64,000 nucleotides of DNA from Rugosimonospora sp040255525 (GTDB lineage: Bacteria; Actinomycetota; Actinomycetes; Mycobacteriales; Micromonosporaceae): positions 30,995-94,994 of the forward strand of contig JBDZVD010000012.1 in NCBI GenBank assembly GCA_040255525.1, written 5' to 3'. How positions within the stretch are numbered: position 1 is the first letter of the stretch; the number at the start of each line of letters is the position of its first letter. Position numbers and translations under genes: made by a program. The notes under the pieces were generated by a model that was given only the letters and a program-made list of their open reading frames with translations, did not search any database and was not told the DNA's origin. Positions 1 to 10,400 of this stretch are shown here, one piece after another.

Positions 1-714
1 GTGGATCCGTCCAGCCCGTTCACCGGCGGCGCGATCCTCGGCGACCGGGTACGCATGCAGGACCACGCCACCGACGCGGGCGTCTACATCCGGTCGATGT
101 CCAGCCGGGGACACCTCGGCGGGCTGTCCGCCGCGACTCCGCAGGCGGTCCGCGTGCTGGAGGGCGCCGGGTGCGACGTGGTGCTGGTCGAGACGGTCGG
201 GGTCGGCCAGGCCGAGGTCGAGGTCGCCTCGCTGGCGGACACCACGCTCGTGTTGCTCGCGCCCGGGATGGGCGACGCGATCCAGGCGGTGAAGGCCGGC
301 ATTCTCGAAGTCGCGGACATCTTCGTGGTGAACAAGGCCGACCGGGAGGGAGCCGACGCCGCGTATCGGGACATCCAGGGCTCGATCGCACTGGGCGAGC
401 GGAAGCCGGGCGACTGGCGGCCGGCGGTGCTGCGCTGCGTCGCCTCCCGCGCCGAGGGTATCGATGACATACTGGCCGCGATCCATAAGCACCACGCTTG
501 GCTGGTCGAGCACGGCGAGCTGGCGCGGCGGCGGGAGGCCCGCGCCGCCGCCGAGATCGAAGGCATCGCGCTGGGCACTCTGCGCGACCGGATCAGTTCG
601 CTGCGCGACGGCGCCGCGCTGCCGAAGCTGGCCGCCGCGGTGGCCGGTGGTGAACTCGATCCGTACACGGCCGCACGCAACCTACTCAACGGTCTGGAGG
701 TCCAGGGATCGTGA
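1..714 (+). CDS. meaB: MeaB/ArgK-family GTPase (5' truncated by window edge)
   Basis: C-terminal 237 residues of a G3E-type P-loop GTPase that protects and loads adenosylcobalamin acyl-CoA mutases. Visible are the family block VDPSSPFTGGAILGDRVRM, the Walker-B-like ETVGVGQ stretch and the NKAD guanine-specificity motif. The Walker A region lies left of base 1, so the GTG at base 1 is only an internal Val codon; full-length members run about 310-330 residues. The stop overlaps the start of the next gene in a GTGA, so the ABC ATPase is translationally coupled to it. An acyl-CoA mutase gene lies 1.8 kb downstream, fitting a chaperone-client neighbourhood. Confidence 0.93.
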   Translation: MDPSSPFTGGAILGDRVRMQDHATDAGVYIRSMSSRGHLGGLSAATPQAVRVLEGAGCDVVLVETVGVGQAEVEVASLADTTLVLLAPGMGDAIQAVKAGILEVADIFVVNKADREGADAAYRDIQGSIALGERKPGDWRPAVLRCVASRAEGIDDILAAIHKHHAWLVEHGELARRREARAAAEIEGIALGTLRDRISSLRDGAALPKLAAAVAGGELDPYTAARNLLNGLEVQGS

Positions 715-1388
715 CGACTCTCGTGGTGGACGCGGTCAGCGCGGCGTACGGCAAGGACGATCCGGTCCTGCGGAACGTGTCGGTACGGGTGGAGCCGGGC
801 CGCATCCTGGCCGTCACCGGCCCGTCCGGCGCCGGCAAGACGACCCTGCTCTCCGCCATGGCGGGGTTGCTGCGGCCGAGGCAGGGCACGGTGAGCGTGG
901 ACGGCACCCAACTGCGCGACCGGGACCACGCGGTGGCCCAGCGGGTGGTGCTGGTACCGCAGGACAACGGGCTCGCCGCGATCCTCACCGCGGCGGAGAA
1001 CGTGCAGGTGGCCCTCATCGCGCAGGGCGCGAGTCCGGCCGAGGCGCGCCGGCGCATGGTGGAGGCCATGGAGCGGCTGGGCCTGTCCGGTCAGGCCGAC
1101 CAGCTCGTGGAGGAGCTGTCCGGTGGCCAGCAGCAGCGCACGGCGATCGCCCGCGGCCTCGCGCTGGCCGGTGACGTGCTGCTGGCCGACGAGGTGACCA
1201 GCGAGCTGGACGCGCAGAACCGCCAGAAGGTTCTGGACCTGCTGCGCGGTGAGGCGGCCCGGGGCGTGGCAGTCGTGTTCGCGACGCACGACCCGGAGGC
1301 GGCCGCCGCCTGCGATGCCGAACTGCACCTTGTGGACGGTCGCGCCGAGTTGGTCCGCGACTATCCGGAGCTGCCGGTATACGCCTGA
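711..1388 (+). CDS. ABC transporter ATP-binding protein (LolD/MacB-like)
   Basis: A 225-residue nucleotide-binding subunit of the type that energises FtsX/MacB permeases. Walker A GPSGAGKTT is near residue 38, the Q-loop (VLVPQDNG) follows, the signature LSGGQQQR is near residue 136, and Walker B VLLADEVTSELD is near residue 156, with an ATHDPEAA H-loop. All catalytic motifs are intact. The GTG start overlaps the meaB stop by 4 bp. No permease is directly adjacent; the nearest are the four FtsX proteins from 4257 onward, so it may serve them together with, or instead of, the unusual ATPase at 16555. That partnership is inference. Confidence 0.9.
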   Translation: MTTLVVDAVSAAYGKDDPVLRNVSVRVEPGRILAVTGPSGAGKTTLLSAMAGLLRPRQGTVSVDGTQLRDRDHAVAQRVVLVPQDNGLAAILTAAENVQVALIAQGASPAEARRRMVEAMERLGLSGQADQLVEELSGGQQQRTAIARGLALAGDVLLADEVTSELDAQNRQKVLDLLRGEAARGVAVVFATHDPEAAAACDAELHLVDGRAELVRDYPELPVYA

Positions 1389-1506
1389 TCCCGGCCGCGC
1401 CGCCAACGATTGCGGCGGCTGCTCGCGGACTCCCACGACTGGCCCGGCGCGGGTACGCTCGCGCTCGACCGCGACGATCAACTCGCAGGACCAGGGGAGA
1501 CCAACC

Positions 1507-2268
1507 ATGACTGATGTGGCTGCCGAGGTGCCCGCGCAGACCGAGGAGCCCGCCGGCGCTACGCAGCCGGCGGAAGCAGGTCAGCCGGCCGAGGCACAAC
1601 CGACAACCGGGGCGCCCGCCGCCGAGGCGTCCGCCACCGGGGCTCCCGCCGGGCAGGCGACCGAGCCGGGGACCATCCGCGAGCGGGCCAGCGCGGTCGC
1701 GTCCGACATCGCCGACCGGGCGGGCGAGGCCATCGACAAGGCGGGCGAGGCGGCCGGCGACGCCGTGGACGCCACCCGGGTCGCCGCGCAGAAGGCGGTC
1801 ACCCGCATCCGCAACAACGCGACGATTCCGGCCAGCCGGGGTCACACCACGATCGCGAACGAGGTCGTGGAGAAGATCGCCGGCATCGCGGCCCGCGAGG
1901 TACCGGGCGTGTACGACCTGGGCGGCGACGTCGCGCGGATGTTCTCCGCCGTCAAGGAGCGGCTGCGCCTGGGCGAGGAGAGCGCAGCCCAGGGCGTGAC
2001 GGTCAAGCTGGAGGGCCGGGAAGCCGAGATCGAGGTCGTCATCGTCATCGAGTTCGGGTTCCAGGTCTACTCCGTCACCGAGAAGGTCCGGGAGAAAGTG
2101 ATCAGTTCGGTCGAGAACCTGCTCGGTCTGGAGATCACCGCGGTCAACGTGACCGTCGACGACGTGCACATCGACGACGACGCCGCTCCCGGCAACGACG
2201 CGGAGCGGGCCGTCGGATACAACCCTGAGACCAAGGCGATCGTGGTCGGCGCGCCGGCCGAGAGCTGA
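1507..2268 (+). CDS. Asp23/Gls24 family envelope stress response protein
   Basis: A 253-residue protein. The first ~60 residues are an Ala/Pro/Glu/Thr-rich disordered stretch; residues ~60-105 look like an amphipathic helix with repeated Ala/Asp pattern (IADRAGEAIDKAGEAAGDAV); the C-terminal ~150 residues are the Asp23 fold (TTIANEVVEKIAGIAAREVPGVYDL, then a valine-rich strand pair IEVVIVIEFGF). The ATG at 1507 follows a good Shine-Dalgarno (AGGGGAGA). Members are abundant, membrane-associated proteins linked to envelope or alkaline stress; the specific role here is unknown. Not obviously in an operon: 118 bp upstream and 213 bp downstream are free of genes. Confidence 0.85.
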   Translation: MTDVAAEVPAQTEEPAGATQPAEAGQPAEAQPTTGAPAAEASATGAPAGQATEPGTIRERASAVASDIADRAGEAIDKAGEAAGDAVDATRVAAQKAVTRIRNNATIPASRGHTTIANEVVEKIAGIAAREVPGVYDLGGDVARMFSAVKERLRLGEESAAQGVTVKLEGREAEIEVVIVIEFGFQVYSVTEKVREKVISSVENLLGLEITAVNVTVDDVHIDDDAAPGNDAERAVGYNPETKAIVVGAPAES

Positions 2269-2469
2269 CCGCCACCTGATCCACCGTCGCCGGTCGCGGC
2301 GGCGTCGCCCGGACGCCGCCCGGCCGGCGACGCGCGTCCGCGGCGGTCGGTTTGCCGGCGGTCGGTCTCCCGGCGGCCTAATTCCTGGCCGCCGGTCTTC
2401 TGGCCGCCGGGTTCACGGCCCGTGGGCGAGGGCACATCGAGTCGCCTTAGCGATCGTTCAGGGCTGCAC

Positions 2470-2475
2470 TACACT
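2470..2475 (+). promoter_or_regulatory. -10 box (TACACT) of a leaderless icmA transcript
   Basis: TACACT matches TANNNT and ends 6 nt before the ATG at 2482, so transcription would start at or next to the A of the start codon. There is no separated Shine-Dalgarno (only GAGG touching the ATG), which fits leaderless translation. No convincing -35 hexamer is visible. Confidence 0.55.
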
Positions 2476-2481
2476 GCGAGG

Positions 2482-4155
2482 ATGGACGCACGGGACATCG
2501 CCGAGGGCCGGGCGCGCTGGCAGGCGCGGTACGACGCGGCGACCAAACGGAACGCGGACTTCACCACGCTGTCCGGTGCCCCGGTGGAGCCGGTGTACGG
2601 GCCGCCTCCGGGGGCGGACCACCCGGGGTTCGAGCGCATCGGCTGGCCGGGTGAGTACCCGTACACCCGGGGGCTGTACCCGACCGGGTACCGCGGACGC
2701 ACCTGGACGATCCGGCAGTTCGCCGGCTTCGGCAACGCGAAGCAGACCAACGAGCGGTACAAGCTGATCCTCGGTGCCGGCGGCGGTGGGCTGTCCGTGG
2801 CGTTCGACATGCCCACGCTCATGGGCCGCGACTCCGACGATCCGCAGTCGCTCGGGGAGGTCGGGCACTGCGGTGTCGCCATCGACTCGGCGGCCGACAT
2901 GCAGGTGCTCTTCGACGGCATCGACCTGGCCGGCGTGACCACGTCGATGACGATCAGTGGCCCGGCCGTCCCGGTGTTCTGCATGTACCTGGTCGCCGCC
3001 GAGCGGCAGGGCGCCGATCTGTCCACACTGGACGGCACCTTGCAGACCGACATCTTCAAGGAGTACATCGCGCAGAAGGAGTGGCTGTTCGCTCCCGAGC
3101 CGCACCTGCGCCTGATCGGCGACCTGATGGAGTACTGCGCCACCAACATCCCGCGCTACAAGCCGTTGTCGGTGTCCGGTTACCACATCCGCGAGGCCGG
3201 CGCGACCGCCGCGCAGGAGTTGGCGTACACGCTGGCAGACGGGTTCGGGTACGTGGAGTTGGGCCTGCGCCGGGGGCTGGACGTCAACAGGTTCGCGCCC
3301 GGGTTGTCGTTCTTCTTCGACGCGCACGTGGACTTCTTCGAGGAGATCGCGAAGTTCCGGGCGGCCCGGCGGATCTGGGCCCGCTGGCTTCGCGACGTGT
3401 ACGGCGCGACCAGCGAGAAGGCGATGTGGCTGCGGTTCCACACGCAGACCGCCGGGGTGTCGCTGACCGCCCAGCAGCCGGTGAACAACGTCGTGCGTAC
3501 CGCGGTGGAGGCGCTGGCCGCCGTGCTCGGCGGCACCAACTCCCTGCACACCAACGCCCTGGACGAGACGCTGGCGCTGCCGACCGACGAGTCGGCGGAG
3601 ATCGCGCTGCGCACCCAGCAGGTGCTGATGGAGGAGACCGGGGTCGCCAACGTGGCCGACCCGCTCGGTGGCTCCTGGTACGTGGAGGAGCTGACCGACC
3701 GGATCGAGGCCGAGGCCGAGGCCGTCTTCGCGAAGATCCGGGACATGGGTACCGACGGCACCATCACGTCCGGCATCCTGCGCGGCATCGAGGACGGCTG
3801 GTTCACCTCGCAGATCGCCGAGTCGGCGTTCGCTTACCAGCAGGCCCTGGAGAAGGGCGACAAGCACGTGGTCGGGGTCAACGTGCACACCGGCACGGTG
3901 GCCCGGGAGCTGGAGATTCTGCGCATCCCGCACGAGGTGGAACTGGCACAGCGGCAGACCCTGGCCAGCCGCAAGGCGGACCGGGACGCCGGCGCGGTAC
4001 GCGCCGCGCTGGACCGGATGGTGCGGGCGGCCCGCGGCGGGGAGAACCTGATCCCCAGCATGCTCGACGCGGCCCGGGCGGAGGCGACGCTGGGCGAGAT
4101 CTGTGACGCGCTGCGCGCCGAGTGGGGAAGTTACCGGGAACCGGCTCGATTCTGA
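2482..4155 (+). CDS. icmA: Adenosylcobalamin-dependent acyl-CoA mutase large subunit (isobutyryl-CoA mutase-like)
   Basis: A 557-residue TIM-barrel substrate-binding subunit of the methylmalonyl-CoA mutase family. The separate C-terminal B12-binding domain of MCM (DxHxxG) is absent, so a small subunit must be encoded elsewhere. Two residues decide substrate in this family: MCM has Tyr89 and Arg207 (P. shermanii numbering), isobutyryl-CoA mutase has Phe80 and Gln198. Here residue 80 is Phe (in TIRQF) and residue 198 is Gln (in IAQKE), exactly the isobutyryl-CoA mutase pair. The enzyme would therefore interconvert isobutyryl- and n-butyryl-CoA or a similar non-carboxylated acyl-CoA. ATG 2482 was chosen because it gives this register and sits 6 nt after a -10 box. 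meaB nearby supports a B12 mutase role. Confidence 0.85.
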   Translation: MDARDIAEGRARWQARYDAATKRNADFTTLSGAPVEPVYGPPPGADHPGFERIGWPGEYPYTRGLYPTGYRGRTWTIRQFAGFGNAKQTNERYKLILGAGGGGLSVAFDMPTLMGRDSDDPQSLGEVGHCGVAIDSAADMQVLFDGIDLAGVTTSMTISGPAVPVFCMYLVAAERQGADLSTLDGTLQTDIFKEYIAQKEWLFAPEPHLRLIGDLMEYCATNIPRYKPLSVSGYHIREAGATAAQELAYTLADGFGYVELGLRRGLDVNRFAPGLSFFFDAHVDFFEEIAKFRAARRIWARWLRDVYGATSEKAMWLRFHTQTAGVSLTAQQPVNNVVRTAVEALAAVLGGTNSLHTNALDETLALPTDESAEIALRTQQVLMEETGVANVADPLGGSWYVEELTDRIEAEAEAVFAKIRDMGTDGTITSGILRGIEDGWFTSQIAESAFAYQQALEKGDKHVVGVNVHTGTVARELEILRIPHEVELAQRQTLASRKADRDAGAVRAALDRMVRAARGGENLIPSMLDAARAEATLGEICDALRAEWGSYREPARF

Positions 4156-4256
4156 ACGCAACCTGAACGGGTCCCCGTGAGTCCTCTCTAGGTCACGGTC
4201 CCGCCGGCCGTGGCCCGGGTCGTCACGCCCGGTAGGACGGCCATGGGGGACCCCTG

Positions 4257-7200
4257 ATGCTCGCGGTAGCGCTAGGTGCCATCCGAGCCAGGGGTGTTCA
4301 GGCGGCGGCCCTGCTGGTCATCGCTGTACTGGTGACGGCCGCTGCGGTCGCCGCGCCGTTCTTCGTGCTGGCCGCGACCGACGCGGTCGCCGCCCGGGAC
4401 GTGGCTTCGGCACCGGCGGCGCAGCGCCTGGTCACGGCGCGCCGCGACCTGTCCCTGGACGGCGGTGCCACGGCCATCCAGCAGACCCGCGACCAGATCA
4501 GCCGGGATCTGGCGCTGCCCGGGTTTCAGCAGATCGGCGGCGTCCTGGTGACCGGCTCGGTGGTCGGGCCGGCCGGCGGCGCGGCGTCGCCCCTGGCCAC
4601 CCGCGACAGGGTGTGCGAGCAGGTGCGAATCCAGGGAGCCTGCCCGAGCGCGACCGGCGACGCGATGGTGTCCGGCCGCACGGCGACGGCCCTCGGGGTA
4701 CGGGTCGGCGACCGGGTCACGTTCCGGTCGGCCGCGATCGACGGGCCGGTGCGGCTGCGGATCAGCGGCGTGTACCTGCCGCGCGACGCGGGCGGCCTGT
4801 ACTGGGGCGCCGGCACGCTGCTGGCCCGGGCGCCGGCCGCCACCCGGGACCCGACCCTGCCGTCCGGGCCGCCGGACGCCGCGTTCGTCAGCGAGGACAC
4901 GCTCGTGGACACCCGGTCGCAGCGGGCCACCGTCACGGTCGACGCCATCTCCACGCCGGCCGCGCTGACCGTCGACCGCGTGCCGGCCCTGGCGCAGGCC
5001 GTGAACGACCGGGTCGGGCGGCTGAAGTCCGCCGGGTACGAAGTGGACACCAGACTGCCCGACCTCGTCGCCCGGATCCAGGCCGACCAGCGGGTGATCG
5101 TGCTCGGCGTGCCGCTGGGGGCCGGCCAGCTGGTGCTGTTCGGCTGGTTCGCGCTGTTCCTCGCGGTGACCACTGGCGCCACCGCGCGCCGTGCCGACCT
5201 CGGCCTGCTCAAGCTGCGCGGCCTGCCGCCCGGGAGGATCTGGGGCCTGGCGGTCCAACAGAGCGCGCTGCCGGTGCTGATCGGCGTGCCGCCCGGCGCG
5301 CTGCTCGGCTGGCTGCTGGCCCGGACCCTGGCCGGCGGCATCGGCGGCGCCGGCCAGCTGCGCGAGGCGGTGCTGCTGGCCGCGGCGTCGGCGGCCGTCG
5401 CGGTGCTCGGCGGCCTGCTCGCCGCGCTGGTCGCCGAGCGGCGTACGGTCCGGGCCGGCGTCGTCGAACTCCTGCGCCGTACGCCGCCCCGGCAGCCGGC
5501 CGGGCGCCTGCGCCGCATCCTGCGCCCCGAACTGATCGACTTCGCGCTGGCCGCCCTCGCGCTGGCCGGGGTGTACCAGGTGCACACCTCGGCGGGCGGC
5601 GAGGACGGCGGGCTGGTGGTGATCGCCCCCGGACTGGTCGCGTTCGCCGCCGGGCTGCTGGTCGCGCGGCTGCTGGTACCGGTCGCGTCACGGTCGGCGT
5701 CGCGCGCGCTGCGGGCCGGCCGGCTGCGGGGCACGCTCACCGCGACGTACCTGGCCCGCCGGCCCGGGCTGGAGCGGCTGTTCGCGTTGCTGGCCATCGC
5801 CGTGACCGTGCTCGGGTACGCCGCGCTGGCCTGGGACACCTCGTCGGCGGCGCGGCACGACCGGGCCACCCAGGAGCTGGGCGCCGACCGGGTGCTGACG
5901 CTCGGGCCGGTACCCGGCAGCCGGCTGCTCGCCGCCGTGCGCTCGGCCGATCCGTCGGGCCGGTACGCGATGGCGGCGGTCCAGGCGAGCACCCGCTCCG
6001 GGGTACCGCAGGTGCTGGCGGTGGACACCGCCCGGCTCGCCGCGGTGGCCGCGTGGAACCCCCGGTACGGACCGGCCCCGGCCGCCCTGGCGTCGCTGCT
6101 GCACCCGCCGGCTCCGGCACCGGTACGGGTGTCGGGCGGCCGGCTCGTTCTCGACGCCACGGCGCACACGCTCAGCGAGGGCCCGGCGTACCTGGTCGCG
6201 AACCTCACCGCTCCCGACGGGAGGCGGATCCTCCTGCGGTACGGGCCGATGAGCATGGGCGCGCACCGGTACGAGGCGGACAGTCCGGCGTGCGCCCACG
6301 CGCCCGGCTGCCGGCTGGACGGGTTCGACGTGACCAGCGGGTTCAATCCGGCGGGCCAGCCGCTGGCCCGGCCGGGCCCGGGGCTGGACCTGACGCTGAG
6401 GGCGCTGACCGGGGGCGGCGCGGATGGAAGCGGCGCGGACGGTGGCGCGACCGGGGAGGGCGCGGATGGTGGCGCGACCGGAGCCGGCGCGACCGCCGAC
6501 CTGGCCGGCTTCCGGCAGCCGGGCCGCTGGCGGCCGACCACCGATCCGGCCGCCGCCGGGCCGGTGCTGGCCAGCGGTCCGGACGGGCTGCGGGTGAGCC
6601 TGCCGGCCGGTGACGCGATCACCTCCAGCACACAGTTGGACGGCCAGATCTACCTCGTCGACGCCCCCGACCCGGTGCCGGTGCTGCTCGCCGGCAGGCT
6701 TCGGGAGGCCGGCCTGGCCGGCAACCCGGGCGTGGACCTGTTCGGGTCGGAAGTGATTCCGATCCGGGTCGCCGCTTCGGCTCCGGTCCTGCCCCGGCTC
6801 GGCACCAGCGGTGCCCTGGTGGACCTGGACTACGCCGACCGGCTGGTCGACGACGGCGGCGGCGCGGTCACCGCGCAGGTGTGGCTGGCGCCCGGCGCGC
6901 CGTCCTCCATTGTGGACAGGTTCGGTGCGGCGGGGCTGTACGTGGTCGGCGACGACACCATCGGCCGCCGGCAGGAGAGGTACGGCGACTCCGGGCCGGC
7001 CGCCGCGCTGCGCTTCCAGTTGCTCGGCGCGGCGCTGGCCGTCGTACTGGCGGCGGCCGGCGTGGTGCAGCTCGCCGCCGTGGAGCGCGGGCCGCGGTCC
7101 GAGGAGCTGGCCGCCCTGCGTGAGCAGGGGCTGCCCGTGCCCGCCGCGCGGGCGGTGGCGTTCGGCGGGTACGGCTGGCTGGCCGGCGCGGCGCTGCTGA

Positions 7201-7400
7201 CCGGGCTGCTCGTCGCACCCGTGGATCGACTGGTCACCGGCGCGACCGTGCCGCTGTTCGTGGACGGCTGGACGGTGCTGCCACCACCGGCCCTGTTACG
7301 GCCCGGCGCGCTGCTGGTGGCCGCGGCGGCGAGCGTCGCCGTACTGGGCGCGACCGCGGCCGCCGTCGGCCACCGGTTGACCCGGCGGGTGTACCGATGA
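4257..7400 (+). CDS. FtsX-like ABC permease A1
   Basis: A 1047-residue membrane protein with two FtsX/MacB modules. One N-terminal helix (~13-42) is followed by a ~240-residue extracytoplasmic domain, a block of helices (~280-525), a second large extracytoplasmic domain (~530-915) and three C-terminal helices, about ten in all. The first outer domain has a Cys pair near residues 119 and 128 (CEQVRIQGAC); the second has CAHAPGC near 676-682. Both pairs recur in the three downstream paralogues. It is most like A2 at 10420 (matching WFALFL...LLKLRG and the closing VPLF-VLPPP block). A Gly/Ala/Asp/Thr repeat forms a linker near residue 720. Function: export or lipid/lipoprotein movement, or mechanotransmission, by family; substrate unknown. 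Confidence 0.85.
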   Translation: MLAVALGAIRARGVQAAALLVIAVLVTAAAVAAPFFVLAATDAVAARDVASAPAAQRLVTARRDLSLDGGATAIQQTRDQISRDLALPGFQQIGGVLVTGSVVGPAGGAASPLATRDRVCEQVRIQGACPSATGDAMVSGRTATALGVRVGDRVTFRSAAIDGPVRLRISGVYLPRDAGGLYWGAGTLLARAPAATRDPTLPSGPPDAAFVSEDTLVDTRSQRATVTVDAISTPAALTVDRVPALAQAVNDRVGRLKSAGYEVDTRLPDLVARIQADQRVIVLGVPLGAGQLVLFGWFALFLAVTTGATARRADLGLLKLRGLPPGRIWGLAVQQSALPVLIGVPPGALLGWLLARTLAGGIGGAGQLREAVLLAAASAAVAVLGGLLAALVAERRTVRAGVVELLRRTPPRQPAGRLRRILRPELIDFALAALALAGVYQVHTSAGGEDGGLVVIAPGLVAFAAGLLVARLLVPVASRSASRALRAGRLRGTLTATYLARRPGLERLFALLAIAVTVLGYAALAWDTSSAARHDRATQELGADRVLTLGPVPGSRLLAAVRSADPSGRYAMAAVQASTRSGVPQVLAVDTARLAAVAAWNPRYGPAPAALASLLHPPAPAPVRVSGGRLVLDATAHTLSEGPAYLVANLTAPDGRRILLRYGPMSMGAHRYEADSPACAHAPGCRLDGFDVTSGFNPAGQPLARPGPGLDLTLRALTGGGADGSGADGGATGEGADGGATGAGATADLAGFRQPGRWRPTTDPAAAGPVLASGPDGLRVSLPAGDAITSSTQLDGQIYLVDAPDPVPVLLAGRLREAGLAGNPGVDLFGSEVIPIRVAASAPVLPRLGTSGALVDLDYADRLVDDGGGAVTAQVWLAPGAPSSIVDRFGAAGLYVVGDDTIGRRQERYGDSGPAAALRFQLLGAALAVVLAAAGVVQLAAVERGPRSEELAALREQGLPVPAARAVAFGGYGWLAGAALLTGLLVAPVDRLVTGATVPLFVDGWTVLPPPALLRPGALLVAAAASVAVLGATAAAVGHRLTRRVYR
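6417..6493 (+). repeat. Short tandem repeat encoding a flexible linker in permease A1
   Basis: Two 27-bp units (starting 6432 and 6459), flanked by partial units, encode GADGGATGE/GADGGATGA. The paralogous permeases at 7397, 10420 and 13503 lack this stretch, so it is a lineage-specific slippage-prone insertion in the second extracytoplasmic domain. Confidence 0.7.
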
Positions 7401-10400
7401 CCGGGCTGATTCTCGCGATGCTCCGCGCCCGGCTCGGCCAGGCGCTGACCGCACTGCTGCTGGCGGTCGTCGCGGTCGCGGCCGCGGTGGCCGGCCCGGC
7501 GTTCATGACCGCCGCCGACCGCTCGATGATCGCCGATGAGCTGTCCCGGGCCACCCCGAGCGAGACGATGGTGACGGCGACGACCGGCGTCGACCTCACC
7601 GAGCAGCGCGACCGGACGTTCGAGACGGGCGCCGTCGGGCTGCTGACCGGGCCCGGCCTCACCCCGGTGTTCGCCGCCGAGTTCGACGCGTTCTTCACCG
7701 GCCCGGCCGGCGGCGGTGCGGCCCGGCTGGTGTTCCGGCAGGGGATCTGCGCGCACCTGCGGATGCTCCGGGGACGCTGCCCGATCGGTACCAACGAGGT
7801 TGTCCTCGGCCGGGCCACCGCTGCCCGGCTCGGTCTGGACAGCGGACAGACAGTCGCGGAGCGGGAGAGCACCCAGACCAGGGACGGGCCGGCCGCCACC
7901 GGCCCGACCGGGTACCTCAGCGTGGTCGGCGTGTACGAGGTGCCCGACCGCGCCGACCGGTACTGGGGCGACCAGCACTACTTCGACGCCACCCCGGGTA
8001 CGGACGGCCGGGCCGCCGAGCCGGTGTTCACCAGCCGGGGAACCCTGGAGGCATTGCGGCACACCAAGGAGACGCAGAGCGTCGACGCGCTGCTGGACCC
8101 GGCCGCGTTGACGCCGGGCAACCTCGCCACGGTGCGAGCCAGCGTCGCGAGTGCGCAGCACCGGGTGAGTGCCACCGCGATCTCGGCCGGTACCCAGATC
8201 CCGGCGCTGCTGAACCGCATCGACGCGGACCGGTCCACGCTGCGCGAGGTGGTGCCGCTGGCCTCGGTACCGCTGGTGATCCTCGCCTGGCTGGTGATGC
8301 TGCTGGCGGCCGGGTACGCGACCGAGTCCCGCCGCGTCGAGGTCGGCCTGCTCAAGCTGCGCGGTACGTCGCCGGTCGCGCGCTGGTGGCTGGTACTCGG
8401 CGAGAGCGTGGTGGCCATCCTGATCGGGGCGGTGCTCGGGTATCTGGTCGGGTACGCCGTGGTGGCCGTCGCCGCCCACCCGCTGCTGCCCGGCGCCGGT
8501 GCGGTCACCCCGTCCCGGTCGGCGCTGCGCTGGGCCGGCGCCGCGGTGCTCGGCACGCTGGTCGCGACCGTGCTGGCGCAGCGGCGCCCGTTCGCCGCGC
8601 CGGTAGCCGAGCTGCTGCGGCAGGTGCCGCCGCGGGGCTCGGGGTGGCGCGGGCTGGTCCTGGAGGCCATGCTCTACCCGCTCACCGTAGCGGCGGTGAT
8701 CGAGATGCAGGCGAACGACGGCAAGCTGACCGGCATCATGCTGCTCGCGCCGGGGCTGGTGGTGCTCACCGTCGCTCTGCTGGCGGCGCGCGCGGTCGGT
8801 CCGCTGGCCGGCTGGATCGGGCACCGCGCCCTGCGGGCCGGCCGGCTCGGCCTGGGGCTCGGCGCGCTGCGGCTGGCCCGCCGCCCCGGTGCGGCACGGC
8901 TGCTGGCACTGCTCGTCGTCGCGGTGGCGCAGCTCGGGTTCGCGTTCACCGCCACTGGCGTGGCGTCCCGGGCCGAGACCGACCGGGTGACCGTGGAGCA
9001 GGGCGCGCCGGAGGTACTCGACGTACAGGCGGTCAACCGGGGCGTGCTGCTGAACGCGGTGCGGGCCGCCGACCCCACCGGCCGCTACGCGATGGCCGTG
9101 CTCAAGGTGCCGTCCCTGGTCAGCGGTGACGCGCCGACGCTGGCCGTGGACTCCACCCGGCTCGCCGCGGTGGCGAACTGGCGGGCACCGCACGGCGGGC
9201 TGTCCGCGGCCAGGGCCGCCGCGGCGCTGCACCCCGCCGAACCCGATCCGGTGACGTTCCACAGCGAGACGCTCGGCGTGGACCTGACGGTCAACGACCT
9301 GAATCCGGCGCAGCCGCTGGCCCTGATCGCGCACCTGGCTCCGGTCGACGGTTCCCCGGCGCAGGTGGTCACCGTCGGTCAGCTGGTGGCCGGCCGGCAC
9401 ACGTACACGGCGACGATGCCGGGCTGCGACCACGGGTGCCGGCTGATCGGTTTCGAGGTGTCCCAGCCCTCCGGTGCCGGCTTCCCGCTCGACGCCGTGG
9501 TGCACGGCCTGTACCAGGGCGACCCGGCCGAGCCGATGAGCGTCGGGCTCACCGAGCAGGGGCGGTGGCGGCCGCCCGGCCAGGTCGGGCCGGCCAGGGT
9601 ACCGGTGCTGACCGCCGGGCCGGATGGACTGGCCGTCCACCTGAAGGACACCGGCGTCGGCGTCGACGCGTGGATCCTGCCGGTCGACGCGCCGTACCCG
9701 CTGCCGGTCCTGCTCACCGGCAGGCTGGGCCGGGACACCGTGGGCGGCCTGGACAACGCCCCCCAGCCGGTGGTCGCCGCCGGCACCGTGCCGGTCCTGC
9801 CCCGGCTGGGCGACCACGGGATGCTGGTCGACCTGGAGTATGCCGAACGGGACTCCCGGGACACCGGGATCGCGGTCGACCCACAGGTGTGGCTCGCCGC
9901 CGACGCCCCGGCGAACATCGTCGACCGGTTGCGCGGCAACGGGCTGACCGTCGTGACCACCGAGAGCAGCGCGGCCCGGCTGCGTTACCTGAACCGGCAG
10001 GGGCCGGCCACTGGGCTGCGTTTCCACCTGCTCGCCGGCGCGCTGGCGGTGGCTCTGGCGCTGGGCGGGCTGGTGTTGATCGCGGCGGTCGACCGCCGGG
10101 CCGCCGGGCAGCTGTGGGCCCTGCGCGTCCAGGGCGTACCGCGTGCCGTCGTGGCGTCGGCCAACCGGTACGGGTACGTCGGGCTGGTCCTGGCCGCTCT
10201 GGTGCTGGGCCCGCTGGCGGCCGGTGCCGCCTGGACGCTGACCGGGCGCTCGATCCCGCTGTTCGCCGACGGGGTGGTGCTGTTGCCGCCCCCGCGGCTG
10301 CCGTACTGGCCGCCGCTGGTCGCCGCGTTGGCGATCACGGCCCTACTGTTGGCGGGTATCGCGCTGGTCTCCGCGCGACTAATCTCGGCTCCGCCCGAAG

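Noticed and set aside
1..3. GTG at base 1 as the true start of meaB
   Set aside because: It begins inside the conserved VDPSSPFTGGAILG block, and the Walker A part of the protein is missing; the gene is cut by the window edge.
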